DNA from: Allomuricauda sp.
Lineage (GTDB): Bacteria > Bacteroidota > Bacteroidia > Flavobacteriales > Flavobacteriaceae
Direction: 5' to 3'
NCBI GenBank assembly: GCA_028289745.1
Contig: JANQOD010000183.1
Span: 1 to 12,089 of the forward strand
DNA: 12,089 bases
A model generated the notes under the pieces. The model worked only from the letters and a program-made list of their open reading frames with translations. It had not been told where the DNA came from and searched no databases. The translations under genes and the position numbers were made by a program. Shown here in pieces: positions 1-7,665 of the stretch; the stretch's first letter is position 1; each line of letters starts with the position of its first letter.

Positions 1-1
1 C

Positions 2-2641
2 GACTTCGTTGTTCTGACCCTTGCGACGGGCACGGGCTATGTGGTGGCCACGGCACCTGACGATGAGGCCACGGTGACCATCGCCGACAATGATACCGCT
101 ACTTTGTCGATCAATGATGTAACGGTCGATGAAGATGATGGTAATGCTATATTTACCGTGACCTTGACCGGGAATGTTTTAAGTAGTTTCACAGTATCTT
201 ACACCACAGTTGATGGCTCGGCCATAGCTGGATCTGATTATATAGCAAATGCTGCGCAATTGACCTTTAATGGTAATGATAGCGAGACCAATATTATTTC
301 AATTGGCATATTGAATGACAATGTGATTGAAACGCCCAGTTCAGAAGATTTCACCGTTGTCTTGTCTTCACCGTCGAATGCATTGGTGACTTTTTCAGAT
401 GACACTGGCTTGGGGGTCATACAAGATGATGACAGCTGTGCTGCAGGTAATGATGCCCCTGTATTGGATGCGGATGAACCCACATCTTTTTGTGACACCT
501 TTATCAAAGATTTAGATGACTATGTGGCAAGTACCATTCCAACAGATGCAGAGTTGAGATGGAGTACCGATCCCGACCCCTCAAATACGGGTGCCCATTT
601 GGCAAATAGCGTAGTGACCGATGCCCCGGATACCTATTACGGATTTTATTGGGATAATGTGAACAACTGCGCAAGTCCGACACTTTCGGTGACCTTGGTG
701 CTGAACACGACCCCTTCTGCAGGTACACCCAACAATGCTGCTGCCTGTAGCGTACCAGCAAATGGCAATAGCATTGTAGATCTTGATGATCAGTTGACAG
801 GTGAAGATGCCGGAACATGGGCCACGACCACCGACCCCTCTGGAGGCGGTGTTGTATTGTTACCGGGCAACATCATTAACTTTTCAGGGCTTCCTGATGG
901 TAATTATGTGTTTACTTTTACCACTTCAGGAGCACAGGCACCTTGTACCGATGAGTCGGTCAATTTGACTGTTTCCGTGACCGATTGTGCCTTGCCATGC
1001 GATGCGGGTACTACTGCCCCTACGTTAGATACTTCCCTACCTACAAACTTCTGTGACTCGATTGATATTGATCTAGATGATTATGTGACGAATTCAGCAC
1101 CTGCTGGCAGTATATTGACTTGGAGTACCAATCCTGATCCATTGGTCATTTCAGCACATAGAAGCAGTCAAGTAAGCGCTCCGGGGACCTATTTCGGATT
1201 TTTCTATGATGAAGTAAATAACTGTGCGAGTCCGACCTTGGAGATTACCTTGGTTTTGAATCAGACACCCACTGTTGATAGTACCGAGGCAGGTACACGT
1301 TGTGGTGAGGGCACGGTAACCCTTTCTGCCACCGTAAGCCAAGGGGGCACTTTAAATTGGTATGATGCGGCCACCGGGGGCGCTGTTTTGGGCACAGGTA
1401 CTTCTTTTATCACTCCCACCATCACAGAAACCACTTCTTTTTATGTAGAGGCGACCGCGAACGGTTGTGATTCAGAAAGAGTTGAAGTGGTGGCCACGGT
1501 CAACGATGAACCCGACCCGGGTACACCGACCAACACGGTTGCCTGCAATGTGGCCGGTAATGGCGGCCCTACTGTTATCGATTTAGATGATACGTTGACA
1601 GGAGCTGACCCCGGCACTTGGGTCATTACCACTGATCCTTCAGGAGGCGATGTAATCATCGATGACCAAAATCAAGTAGACTTCGAAGGCCTGCCCGATG
1701 GCGATTATGTGTTCACCTTTACGACCAATACGGCCCAAACGCCTTGTACCGACCAATCGGTCGAGGTGTCCATAACGATAAACGATTGTATTGTAGATAC
1801 CGATGGTGATGGCCTCACCGATGGTGAGGAAGCCGATTTGGGCACCGACCCCAATGATGCTGATACCGATGATGATGGTTTGACCGATGGAGAGGAAGTT
1901 TTGGTAATCGATGACCCGAGTACCGAAGCTGTACCCGATCGTGCCAGTGACCCATTGGACAATTGTGACCCTTTCTTGACACCCGATTGTGATGCAGAGC
2001 CTATTGACCTTGAGGTTTTAAAAGAGGTCGATAATGTCATACCCTTATTGGATGATGAAATTATCTTTACCATTACCCTGACGAATTTGGCGATGGATCC
2101 CGCTACCAATGTCGCTGTTCAAGATATATTGGACGAAAGTTTTGAATATCAAAATCACGTGGCTTCCTCAGGGTCGTATGACCCGATTTCCGGTGTTTGG
2201 CAAATAGATGAAGTATTGCCGCAAGAGTTCGTTACGCTGCAGATAACGGTACGGGTCATAGAAACCGGTGTTTTTCAAAATACGGCGACCGTAACCGATT
2301 CATTTCCGCTAGATAACAATTCTGGAAACAATAGTTCAACGGTCGTGATCCGTGTTGATAGAAGTCCCTGTGAAGATCCCGGTACGATCTGTAATATGTT
2401 CTCACCCAATGGTGACGGTATCAATGACTTTTTGATTTTAAATGATCATGAATCTTTTCCAAACAATACACTTGAAATATTTGACCGCTTTGGCAATAAC
2501 GTTTATAGGGCACGAAGATATGATAGCACTTGGGATGGTACTGGAAACAATGGCGATTTGCCCAGAGGCACCTACTTTTATATTTTAGATCTTGGCGATG
2601 GATCGGAGCCGACCAAAGGTTGGATTCAAATCATCAGATAA
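2..2641 (+). CDS. Large multidomain surface protein with type B T9SS C-terminal domain (5' end outside window)
   Basis: The frame is open from base 2 with no start, so at least 879 C-terminal residues of a longer protein are visible. Seen in order: the tail of one Calx-beta domain (about 2-97), a complete Calx-beta domain (about 98-433, ending VIQDDD), two copies of a Cys-containing module pair (437-988 and 998-1789), the second interrupted by an Ig-like domain (about 1268-1519, with LNWYDA), acidic thrombospondin-3-like DTDGDGLTDGEE repeats (about 1790-1990), a DUF11 domain (about 2000-2350), and a gliding-motility-type C-terminal domain (about 2390-2638: FSPNGDGINDF, IFDRFGN, WDGTGN, GTYFYIL, GWIQIIR). 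That last domain matches the type B T9SS sorting signal (TIGR04131 type), so the protein should be exported by the T9SS and shown at or released from the cell surface. Calx-beta and acidic repeats probably bind calcium. An adhesin-like role is inferred. It is first in a unit with the next two genes. Confidence 0.9.
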   Translation, partial: DFVVLTLATGTGYVVATAPDDEATVTIADNDTATLSINDVTVDEDDGNAIFTVTLTGNVLSSFTVSYTTVDGSAIAGSDYIANAAQLTFNGNDSETNIISIGILNDNVIETPSSEDFTVVLSSPSNALVTFSDDTGLGVIQDDDSCAAGNDAPVLDADEPTSFCDTFIKDLDDYVASTIPTDAELRWSTDPDPSNTGAHLANSVVTDAPDTYYGFYWDNVNNCASPTLSVTLVLNTTPSAGTPNNAAACSVPANGNSIVDLDDQLTGEDAGTWATTTDPSGGGVVLLPGNIINFSGLPDGNYVFTFTTSGAQAPCTDESVNLTVSVTDCALPCDAGTTAPTLDTSLPTNFCDSIDIDLDDYVTNSAPAGSILTWSTNPDPLVISAHRSSQVSAPGTYFGFFYDEVNNCASPTLEITLVLNQTPTVDSTEAGTRCGEGTVTLSATVSQGGTLNWYDAATGGAVLGTGTSFITPTITETTSFYVEATANGCDSERVEVVATVNDEPDPGTPTNTVACNVAGNGGPTVIDLDDTLTGADPGTWVITTDPSGGDVIIDDQNQVDFEGLPDGDYVFTFTTNTAQTPCTDQSVEVSITINDCIVDTDGDGLTDGEEADLGTDPNDADTDDDGLTDGEEVLVIDDPSTEAVPDRASDPLDNCDPFLTPDCDAEPIDLEVLKEVDNVIPLLDDEIIFTITLTNLAMDPATNVAVQDILDESFEYQNHVASSGSYDPISGVWQIDEVLPQEFVTLQITVRVIETGVFQNTATVTDSFPLDNNSGNNSSTVVIRVDRSPCEDPGTICNMFSPNGDGINDFLILNDHESFPNNTLEIFDRFGNNVYRARRYDSTWDGTGNNGDLPRGTYFYILDLGDGSEPTKGWIQIIR
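437..1789 (+). repeat. Intragenic duplication of a two-part module, second copy split by an Ig-like domain
   Basis: Part A occurs at 437-706 and 998-1261. Both copies share FCD, DLDDYV, a WST-DPDP or WSTNPDP stretch, and NNCASPTL followed by VTLVLN or ITLVLN. Part B occurs at 722-988 and 1520-1789. Both copies share GTP, VDLDD or IDLDD, LTG-D-GTW, TDPSGG, GLPDG-YVFTFTT and PCTD. In the first copy A and B are nearly adjacent; in the second an Ig-like domain of about 84 residues (1268-1519) lies between them. The copies are clearly diverged at DNA level, so the duplication is not recent. Confidence 0.85.
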
Positions 2642-2653
2642 CCTAACTTATCC

Positions 2654-3634
2654 ATGAAAATTGCACTGAAAAAACCATTATTGCCGCTGTTCATATTTTT
2701 GCACGCAATTTTATTGTGCAATGCCCAGATTGAACCACAATATACCCAGTACATGTATAATATTGGCAGTTTTAACCCTGCCTATGTGGGTACGGTTGAA
2801 AATGCTGAAATTTTGGGCTTGTACCGAAGTCAATGGGTAGATGTGCCCGGGGCACCAAGAAACTTTAGGTTTGGAGCGAACTTTCCGTTGAGAAACGAGA
2901 AAATGGGTATAGGGATCAATGCCATAAGCGATGCACTGGGCCCGGTCACACAGACCTTCGTCGATATATCCTATTCCTATCAGGTCAATATTTCTGAAAC
3001 GGCAAAACTATCTTTTGGTATCGATGTGGGTGGTGCCATATTCGATATCGATTTTTCCAAGGGAGATTTTGAAAACCCAAATGAACCGTTGATAAATCAA
3101 CAAAATCTGAACAATTTCAATCCGACCATAGGTGCAGGTACTTTTATGTATGATGATAACTGGTATTTGGGGCTTTCTATCCCCAATTTTTTGACCAATG
3201 CATTATTAGATGATGAAGTGGCTACTTTGGTGACCGAAAAAATACAGTATAATTTTATTGGGGGTTATGTTTTTGAACTGTCTGACCGTACAAAGTTTAA
3301 ACCGGCTTTTTTGGTCAATGCAATAAGTGGCGCCCCCGTAAACGTAAATCTATCGGCAAATTTTCAGTTCATCGATGCATTGACCGTCGGGGCTGCGTAT
3401 CGTTTTGATAACGCTTTTAGCGGTTTGGCCGGATTCCAGATTTCTAACAGCATGTTCTTGGGCTATTCATATGATTACAACACGAACGGATTGGGTGAAT
3501 TCAGTGGAGGATCCCACGAGGCCATTCTAAAGTTTTATTTGGGCCGTGGAAACGGGTCGGGTTCAAAAGGCAACAAAGGAAATAAAGAGCTTAAAGGTAA
3601 ACCGAAACAAATAGATTCACCGAGATTTTTCTAA
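2654..3634 (+). CDS. PorP/SprF family type IX secretion system membrane protein
   Basis: This 326-residue protein starts with a signal peptide (residues 1 to about 24, cleavage after LLCNA, mature end QIEPQYTQYMYN). The family signature follows: NPAYVGT, a LYRSQWV segment, GAPRNF, then alternating amphipathic strands typical of an outer-membrane beta-barrel, ending in an SPRFF tail. A Gly/Ser/Asn/Lys-rich linker lies just before that tail. PorP/SprF proteins work with the T9SS; in Flavobacterium johnsoniae SprF is needed to secrete the type B-domain adhesin SprB. The gene starts 12 bp after a type B cargo gene and ends 1 bp before a PorE-like gene, so it is probably the partner for that cargo. 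No Shine-Dalgarno sequence is seen, as is usual in this phylum; the ATG at 2654 directly precedes the signal peptide. The family call is firm, the pairing is inferred. Confidence 0.93.
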   Translation: MKIALKKPLLPLFIFLHAILLCNAQIEPQYTQYMYNIGSFNPAYVGTVENAEILGLYRSQWVDVPGAPRNFRFGANFPLRNEKMGIGINAISDALGPVTQTFVDISYSYQVNISETAKLSFGIDVGGAIFDIDFSKGDFENPNEPLINQQNLNNFNPTIGAGTFMYDDNWYLGLSIPNFLTNALLDDEVATLVTEKIQYNFIGGYVFELSDRTKFKPAFLVNAISGAPVNVNLSANFQFIDALTVGAAYRFDNAFSGLAGFQISNSMFLGYSYDYNTNGLGEFSGGSHEAILKFYLGRGNGSGSKGNKGNKELKGKPKQIDSPRFF

Positions 3635-3635
3635 G

Positions 3636-5582
3636 ATGAAAGTAATAAGATCTACTTTATGGATTGTGTCAATGCTGCTGTTAACAGTTGTTTTTGGTCA
3701 AGACAAAAAATCGAAGGGCGATAGCTATTTTTTTGAATATGCCTACCAGCAGGCCATAATAGCGTATGAGGCCCAAAGAGCTGAAAACGGTTTGAGCCCG
3801 CAACAAGAGCTGAATTTGGCAGATGCCTATTTTAAGACCAACGCTTTTGACAAGGCCTCGAAGACGTACCTTGAAGCCTACAAGAAAGATAGTTTGATGG
3901 GTAGCCATCACTTTAACAAGATGCTGCAGAGTTTCTCTAAAACCGGCAACAGCGAAAGGGTAATGGCTTTCTTGGCCACAAAAGCGGACAATTTTCAACA
4001 AGAGCTCCTTGAAAATGCAGATTTCAATAGAGAACTGCTTCAATCGAATACGGCCAACGAATTGGACTATCAGATTTTCAATGTGGAAAGTAACAGTCCA
4101 CAATCAGATTTTGCTCCTGCTTTTTATGGTGAAGAATTGTTTTTCAGTAGTGGTCGACCACAAGAAGAAAAGAAAAAACAGTATGCGCCGATGGGTGAAT
4201 CGTATCTCGATATTTATGTGGGCCGAATCGGGCCTGATAAACAGGTGGCGAAGGCCGATCCTTTTCACGATATTCCAAAATCTGATTACCATAAGGCTAC
4301 CCCATACTACTCAGAATCACTGAAAAGTATATTCTACGTGCTTTCAAATACTCAAAATGGCGAATTGGCCTTTGATGACAATGGCAAGAATGCGCTGGCA
4401 ATAGGTATGCAGGTCATTAATGGTCCTTTTAGGCTTTTGTTGCGTGACTTGAGCACTTCGTTTTATTATCCATTTTACGATACCGATACGGACAGGCTCT
4501 ATTTCGCCGCCAATTTTGAAGATAGCTATGGGGGTACCGATCTCTACTATGTCTCTACCAATAAAGGCCAAATCATGTCAGCTCCCGTGAATTTGGGTCC
4601 AAGAATCAATTCACCGGGCAATGAAATAGCACCGTTCATATTTGAGAATAGTCTATATTTTTCTTCGGATGTCTTCTATGGTATGGGCGGGATGGATGTC
4701 TATAAAAGCAATTTGGAAGACGGGAGGGATTTCAGTATCCCCGTGAACTTGGGTTTGGGCATCAATTCGACAGAAGACGATTTCGGGTTCATTATAAGGA
4801 ATGATGGCGATGGGCTTCTCGGATACTTTTCTTCGAACAGGCCCGGGGGCAAGGGAAAGGATGACATCTACGGATTCAAGGTAGACCAAAAACCGGGCTT
4901 AAAGACGATTGCGCTGCGCGGAAAGGTCATCAAGTCTTACGATAATGATGAAGGGGTGGCCAAAGCGGTTGTACGTATATTGGATGGCAATGGCGGTGTC
5001 TTAAAAGAGGTATACGCAAATGAAGATGGTGACTATCGATTGGAAATTCCGTGGCGTGAAGAGGTCATTATACAGGCCACCAAGGAGCGACACTCACTAT
5101 TTGCCGAAAAACTCCAATTTTTAGAAGGATTGGATCAAAAGGAAGGCTTCAATTTAGATATAGGCTTGGCCGCGTATGATGATTTGGTTGAAGAAAGAGA
5201 AGATCAAAAGGTGATCAAGCTCCGTGAGTTCTATTTTGGCAGGGGCCTGAAGAAAATCACCCCCGAAATTGCCACCGAACTTGACAAAGTGGTGGGTTTT
5301 GTCGAGCAATTTCCTTCCGTTCAATTGCGCATCGAGACCCATACCGATAGTCGTGGTGGTAGTGCAGCAAACTTTAGGCTGACCCAGGCAAGGTCAGATG
5401 CCATAAAAAAATACTTGCTTGAAAAAGGGGTGCCCAATTCCAATATTTTGTATTCCATGGGGTATGGCGAACAGAAAATTCTGAACAATTGCCACAACGG
5501 CGCATTTTGCTTGGAAATGTTGCACCGGCAGAACCAGCGTTCGCTCATTGTAATCTTGAACGACAACATCTTATTTGATTGA
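3636..5582 (+). CDS. PorE-like OmpA family protein (TPR, PD40 propeller, CRD, OmpA domain)
   Basis: This 648-residue protein has a signal peptide (to about residue 22, LLTVVFGQ, no lipobox Cys). TPR-like helices follow at about 28-115, then PD40/WD40-like propeller repeats at about 157-418 (LFFSSGRP, LYFAAN, LYFSSD, GYFSSNRPGG-G-DDIY), a carboxypeptidase-regulatory-like beta domain at about 425-500, and a C-terminal OmpA domain at about 530-645. Asp571 in HTDSRGG and Arg586 in LTQARS have the 15-residue spacing of the diaminopimelate-binding pair in OmpA-type domains, so peptidoglycan binding is likely. Cys619 and Cys625 lie in the NNC-G-FC-E motif seen in many Bacteroidota relatives. The domain order matches PorE of the Porphyromonas gingivalis T9SS. 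It probably anchors the neighbouring PorP/SprF protein to the cell wall. It starts 1 bp after the PorP/SprF stop, suggesting translational coupling. Orthology to the core PorE is not shown; many flavobacteria carry several such paralogues. Confidence 0.9.
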   Translation: MKVIRSTLWIVSMLLLTVVFGQDKKSKGDSYFFEYAYQQAIIAYEAQRAENGLSPQQELNLADAYFKTNAFDKASKTYLEAYKKDSLMGSHHFNKMLQSFSKTGNSERVMAFLATKADNFQQELLENADFNRELLQSNTANELDYQIFNVESNSPQSDFAPAFYGEELFFSSGRPQEEKKKQYAPMGESYLDIYVGRIGPDKQVAKADPFHDIPKSDYHKATPYYSESLKSIFYVLSNTQNGELAFDDNGKNALAIGMQVINGPFRLLLRDLSTSFYYPFYDTDTDRLYFAANFEDSYGGTDLYYVSTNKGQIMSAPVNLGPRINSPGNEIAPFIFENSLYFSSDVFYGMGGMDVYKSNLEDGRDFSIPVNLGLGINSTEDDFGFIIRNDGDGLLGYFSSNRPGGKGKDDIYGFKVDQKPGLKTIALRGKVIKSYDNDEGVAKAVVRILDGNGGVLKEVYANEDGDYRLEIPWREEVIIQATKERHSLFAEKLQFLEGLDQKEGFNLDIGLAAYDDLVEEREDQKVIKLREFYFGRGLKKITPEIATELDKVVGFVEQFPSVQLRIETHTDSRGGSAANFRLTQARSDAIKKYLLEKGVPNSNILYSMGYGEQKILNNCHNGAFCLEMLHRQNQRSLIVILNDNILFD

Positions 5583-5603
5583 TTTTGAACTAACTGTGGG
5601 CTG

Positions 5604-6857
5604 TTAAAACCAGAGTACCCAACAGTAGTAAAGTGCAAATAACGAAAGAAAGACCATTCCGACATAGGTAAGTCCCTGTAGTCCTTTTTTGGGCCGGTGG
5701 GCCATGGGCATATCCTTGCCCAGTACCGCCTTGAGATTCATCCAGCCGACGATAGGAGCCATCACAAAAGAGACAAAAGTGGCCAAGGCCACCAATTGGC
5801 CCATATTGGCACTGAACAGCGTGATGACGATCCAGTTGATAAGTGCCATGAGCAAAACCATAAGGGCAAAAGAAGTTTTTTTGGTAAAGTTTTTTGTGTT
5901 CGGGTACAGCTTGTCCAACACATCAAGGCTGACCCTTGCAATGGCATCATGGGCGGTCATACAGGTGCTGAACATGGTTGCAAAGGCCGCCACGGCAATA
6001 AAAATATAGGCCCAGTTGCCAATATGGGCAGTGAAGAGGTTGACCACTTGATCGGCAAAGACCACAGCGTTGCCGCTAAGTTCGGTGCCAGAACCGTACA
6101 GGGTCATCCAACCGATGATCAAAAAGAAAATGGCGAGCAAGGCCGTCATAAAATAGCCCAAATTGAACTCACTGAGCGATTCTTTGACTGTTGGTTTTTC
6201 TTCGGAGGCCTTAAGTTTTTCGATGCTCCATAAGCTCACCCATCCAGAGGCTTCGACGGCGGTGGGCATCCATCCCATGAGACTGATAAGGAACAGAATG
6301 CCCATCTCGTTGAATATTTCAGGTCGCTGAAAGTTTTCAACCGGCTCGATCTGGCCCTTGTACAACACCATGGCCGTTGTGACCAAAAGGGCCACGAACA
6401 AGATCGAAATGACCACTTTTAATGAATTCTCCAGAAATTTATACCGCCCAATGATGAGTAGGGCGCTAATAAAGGCAAAAAGACCCAAGGCGGTCATACT
6501 GATACTTATTCCCGATATCTTGAAAAGATTGATGAGTAATCCAGAAGTGACCACATAAAGGGCCGCCAATAAGGTAAAAATGGATACTATGGTGACCAGG
6601 GCATAGACCCAAAGATAGGTTTTGCCCAAATTTCGATACCCTTGTATCAAACTGTTGTGGGTCACGTTGGTGTACCTGACCCCGAATTCAAAAAAGGGGT
6701 ATTTCAGCACATTGGCCAAAATGATGGGAATGACCATCACCCAGCCATACTGGGCGCCCGCTTTTGTAGAGAGCACCAGATGCGAGGTGCCGATGGCCAT
6801 GCTGGCAAACAACAACCCAGGGCCGACAAGTTTTATCAGTCGTTTAAACTTTGACAT
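5604..6857 (-). CDS. Nramp-superfamily transporter lacking the DPGN metal-binding motif
   Basis: This 417-residue, highly hydrophobic protein has about 11 predicted membrane helices and an Nramp-like layout. The first helix reads GPGLLFAS then GTSH at 23-26, exactly where canonical Nramp proteins have DPGN, followed by an AGAQYG stretch matching the usual AGAxFG. In helix 6 Met197-Pro198 are kept, but the following His is Thr199 and the usual Ala three residues before Met is Met194. The substrate is therefore uncertain: canonical Mn/Fe transport through the DPGN Asp is not supported. It may belong to a divergent Nramp-related branch. The start is ATG at 6857, directly before the basic MSKFKRLIK N-terminus. 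It converges with the PorE-like gene (21 bp between stops) and lies 84 bp downstream of a metallophosphoesterase gene on the same strand, so the two could be co-transcribed. Confidence 0.85.
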   Translation of the reverse strand: MSKFKRLIKLVGPGLLFASMAIGTSHLVLSTKAGAQYGWVMVIPIILANVLKYPFFEFGVRYTNVTHNSLIQGYRNLGKTYLWVYALVTIVSIFTLLAALYVVTSGLLINLFKISGISISMTALGLFAFISALLIIGRYKFLENSLKVVISILFVALLVTTAMVLYKGQIEPVENFQRPEIFNEMGILFLISLMGWMPTAVEASGWVSLWSIEKLKASEEKPTVKESLSEFNLGYFMTALLAIFFLIIGWMTLYGSGTELSGNAVVFADQVVNLFTAHIGNWAYIFIAVAAFATMFSTCMTAHDAIARVSLDVLDKLYPNTKNFTKKTSFALMVLLMALINWIVITLFSANMGQLVALATFVSFVMAPIVGWMNLKAVLGKDMPMAHRPKKGLQGLTYVGMVFLSLFALYYCWVLWF

Positions 6858-6941
6858 AGAATAGCCAAAAGATGCGATGGGCTAAAAATAGGTTTTTTTG
6901 TGAGATGGAAGAAAAATACGCCATTTTGCGGTAAAGTGTTT

Positions 6942-7454
6942 CTACAGTCGATAAATTGTTGCTTCGCGTGTCTCGGTGTCAAACACCAAAAAAGTGGCGG
7001 ACAGGTCTTTTAATTCGCCACCATGGTACCCCATGATGGTCCCAGGATTGATTAGCAGGGTATCACCCACCATTTCGTCATTGACAAGGGTATGGTCATG
7101 ACCATAGCAGACCACATCATAGCTACCATTTTCGGCCAATGACCGGGCCTTTTTAGGGTAGTGGTTGGCGGCAATAGAGATGCCTCCCAAATCTTCCCTG
7201 AAATATTCGCCATGAATATGGACATTCGAAAAATCTTGGGCCACCTTGATAATAGAAGCTACATCACCGTCATTGTTGCCCAAGACGATATGAATTGGGT
7301 TAGCATACCCTGGCCCCAAAAGTTTTATTACAAAGGGCGAACAAAGGTCACCACAACAAATAAGGGCCTCTGTAGCTTGTAATTCAGGCCTTTCAAGCGC
7401 TTTTTGAAGGTTCCAGACATGGTCGTGTATGTCAGAGATGATGGTGATTTTCAT
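6942..7454 (-). CDS. YfcE/MJ0936-type metallophosphoesterase
   Basis: This 170-residue single-domain protein has the full calcineurin-like metal-site motif set: D8-x-H10 (SDIHDH), G35-D36 (CCGDLC), G59-N60-N61-D62 (LGNNDGD), H98, and G118-H119-D120-H121. An NPGT motif follows in the last third (LINPGTIMGY). Length and motif order match small soluble phosphodiesterases such as YfcE and MJ0936, which hydrolyse phosphodiester model substrates with Mn or similar metals. The natural substrate is not known from sequence. It is cytoplasmic, with no signal peptide. The start is ATG at 7454. The AGGAGG at 7461-7466 is on the plus strand and is not a ribosome binding site for this gene. Upstream on the minus strand, TATAATTTTA (about 7486-7495) resembles a flavobacterial -7 element, only weakly. 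The gene precedes the Nramp-like gene. Confidence 0.88.
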   Translation of the reverse strand: MKITIISDIHDHVWNLQKALERPELQATEALICCGDLCSPFVIKLLGPGYANPIHIVLGNNDGDVASIIKVAQDFSNVHIHGEYFREDLGGISIAANHYPKKARSLAENGSYDVVCYGHDHTLVNDEMVGDTLLINPGTIMGYHGGELKDLSATFLVFDTETREATIYRL

Positions 7455-7554
7455 ATGCTAAGGAGGTCTTGGTGCCATCTTAAAATTATAAAAACTGAAA
7501 GAAACGAATGACCACTACCGATAAGGGGAATCTTTTTTTCGTGTTCATCAACTG

Positions 7555-7585
7555 AAAAATGCCTTTAAAAAGTAAAGGCATTTTT
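7555..7585. terminator. Strong bidirectional hairpin terminator
   Basis: A perfect 13-bp inverted repeat, AAAAATGCCTTTA (7555-7567) and TAAAGGCATTTTT (7573-7585), flanks a 5-nt loop. The arms end in A and T runs, so it can act as a rho-independent terminator in both directions. On the minus strand it begins one base after the tRNA-Leu remnant at 7587-7665 and 60 bp after the stop of the exported-protein gene. It therefore probably terminates that gene now, and may once have terminated the tRNA. Confidence 0.85.
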
Positions 7586-7586
7586 G

Positions 7587-7665
7587 TACACGTGGCGGGA
7601 CTTTAGCCGTACGACCACGATGGCCATTTAGGTTTAATTGTCATTCTACCATTCACTACCTGAAC
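7587..7665 (-). pseudogene. Decayed tRNA-Leu copy
   Basis: Read on the minus strand, this 79-bp stretch aligns end to end with the intact 85-nt tRNA-Leu at 11966-12050, with about 6 deleted bases and roughly 70-75% identity by hand alignment. Best-kept parts are the 5' end (GTTCAGGTAGT against GCTCGGGTGGT), the D-arm TGGTAGA, the variable arm (ATGGCCATCGTGG against ATGGCCATTGTGG), and the T-arm end AGTCCCGCC. The acceptor arms no longer pair, the T-loop has lost its TTC, and the anticodon stem is broken, so it is not a working tRNA. Many changes are G to A or C to T. It overlaps the last 20 bases of the adjacent CDS and is followed directly by a hairpin terminator. Chance similarity is unlikely over this length but was not tested statistically. 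Confidence 0.62.

Noticed and set aside
1705..2109. A 134-codon minus-strand frame inside the surface-protein gene
   Set aside because: The Ser-rich low-complexity translation is produced by the repetitive GAT/ACC codons of the opposite strand; it has no independent signal.
5592..5625. Hairpin (CTGTGGG / CCCAACAG) between the convergent PorE-like and Nramp-like genes, considered as a terminator
   Set aside because: The stem is short and bulged, the loop is long, there is no T-run, and it lies within the Nramp-like C-terminal codons.
5697..6233. A 178-codon plus-strand frame antisense to the Nramp-like gene
   Set aside because: It is rich in His, Gly, Lys and Gln with no domain, and lies wholly opposite a well-supported membrane-protein gene; a typical antisense shadow.
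7461..7466. AGGAGG resembling a Shine-Dalgarno site near the metallophosphoesterase start
   Set aside because: It is on the plus strand, while the gene runs on the minus strand, and no plus-strand gene starts there.
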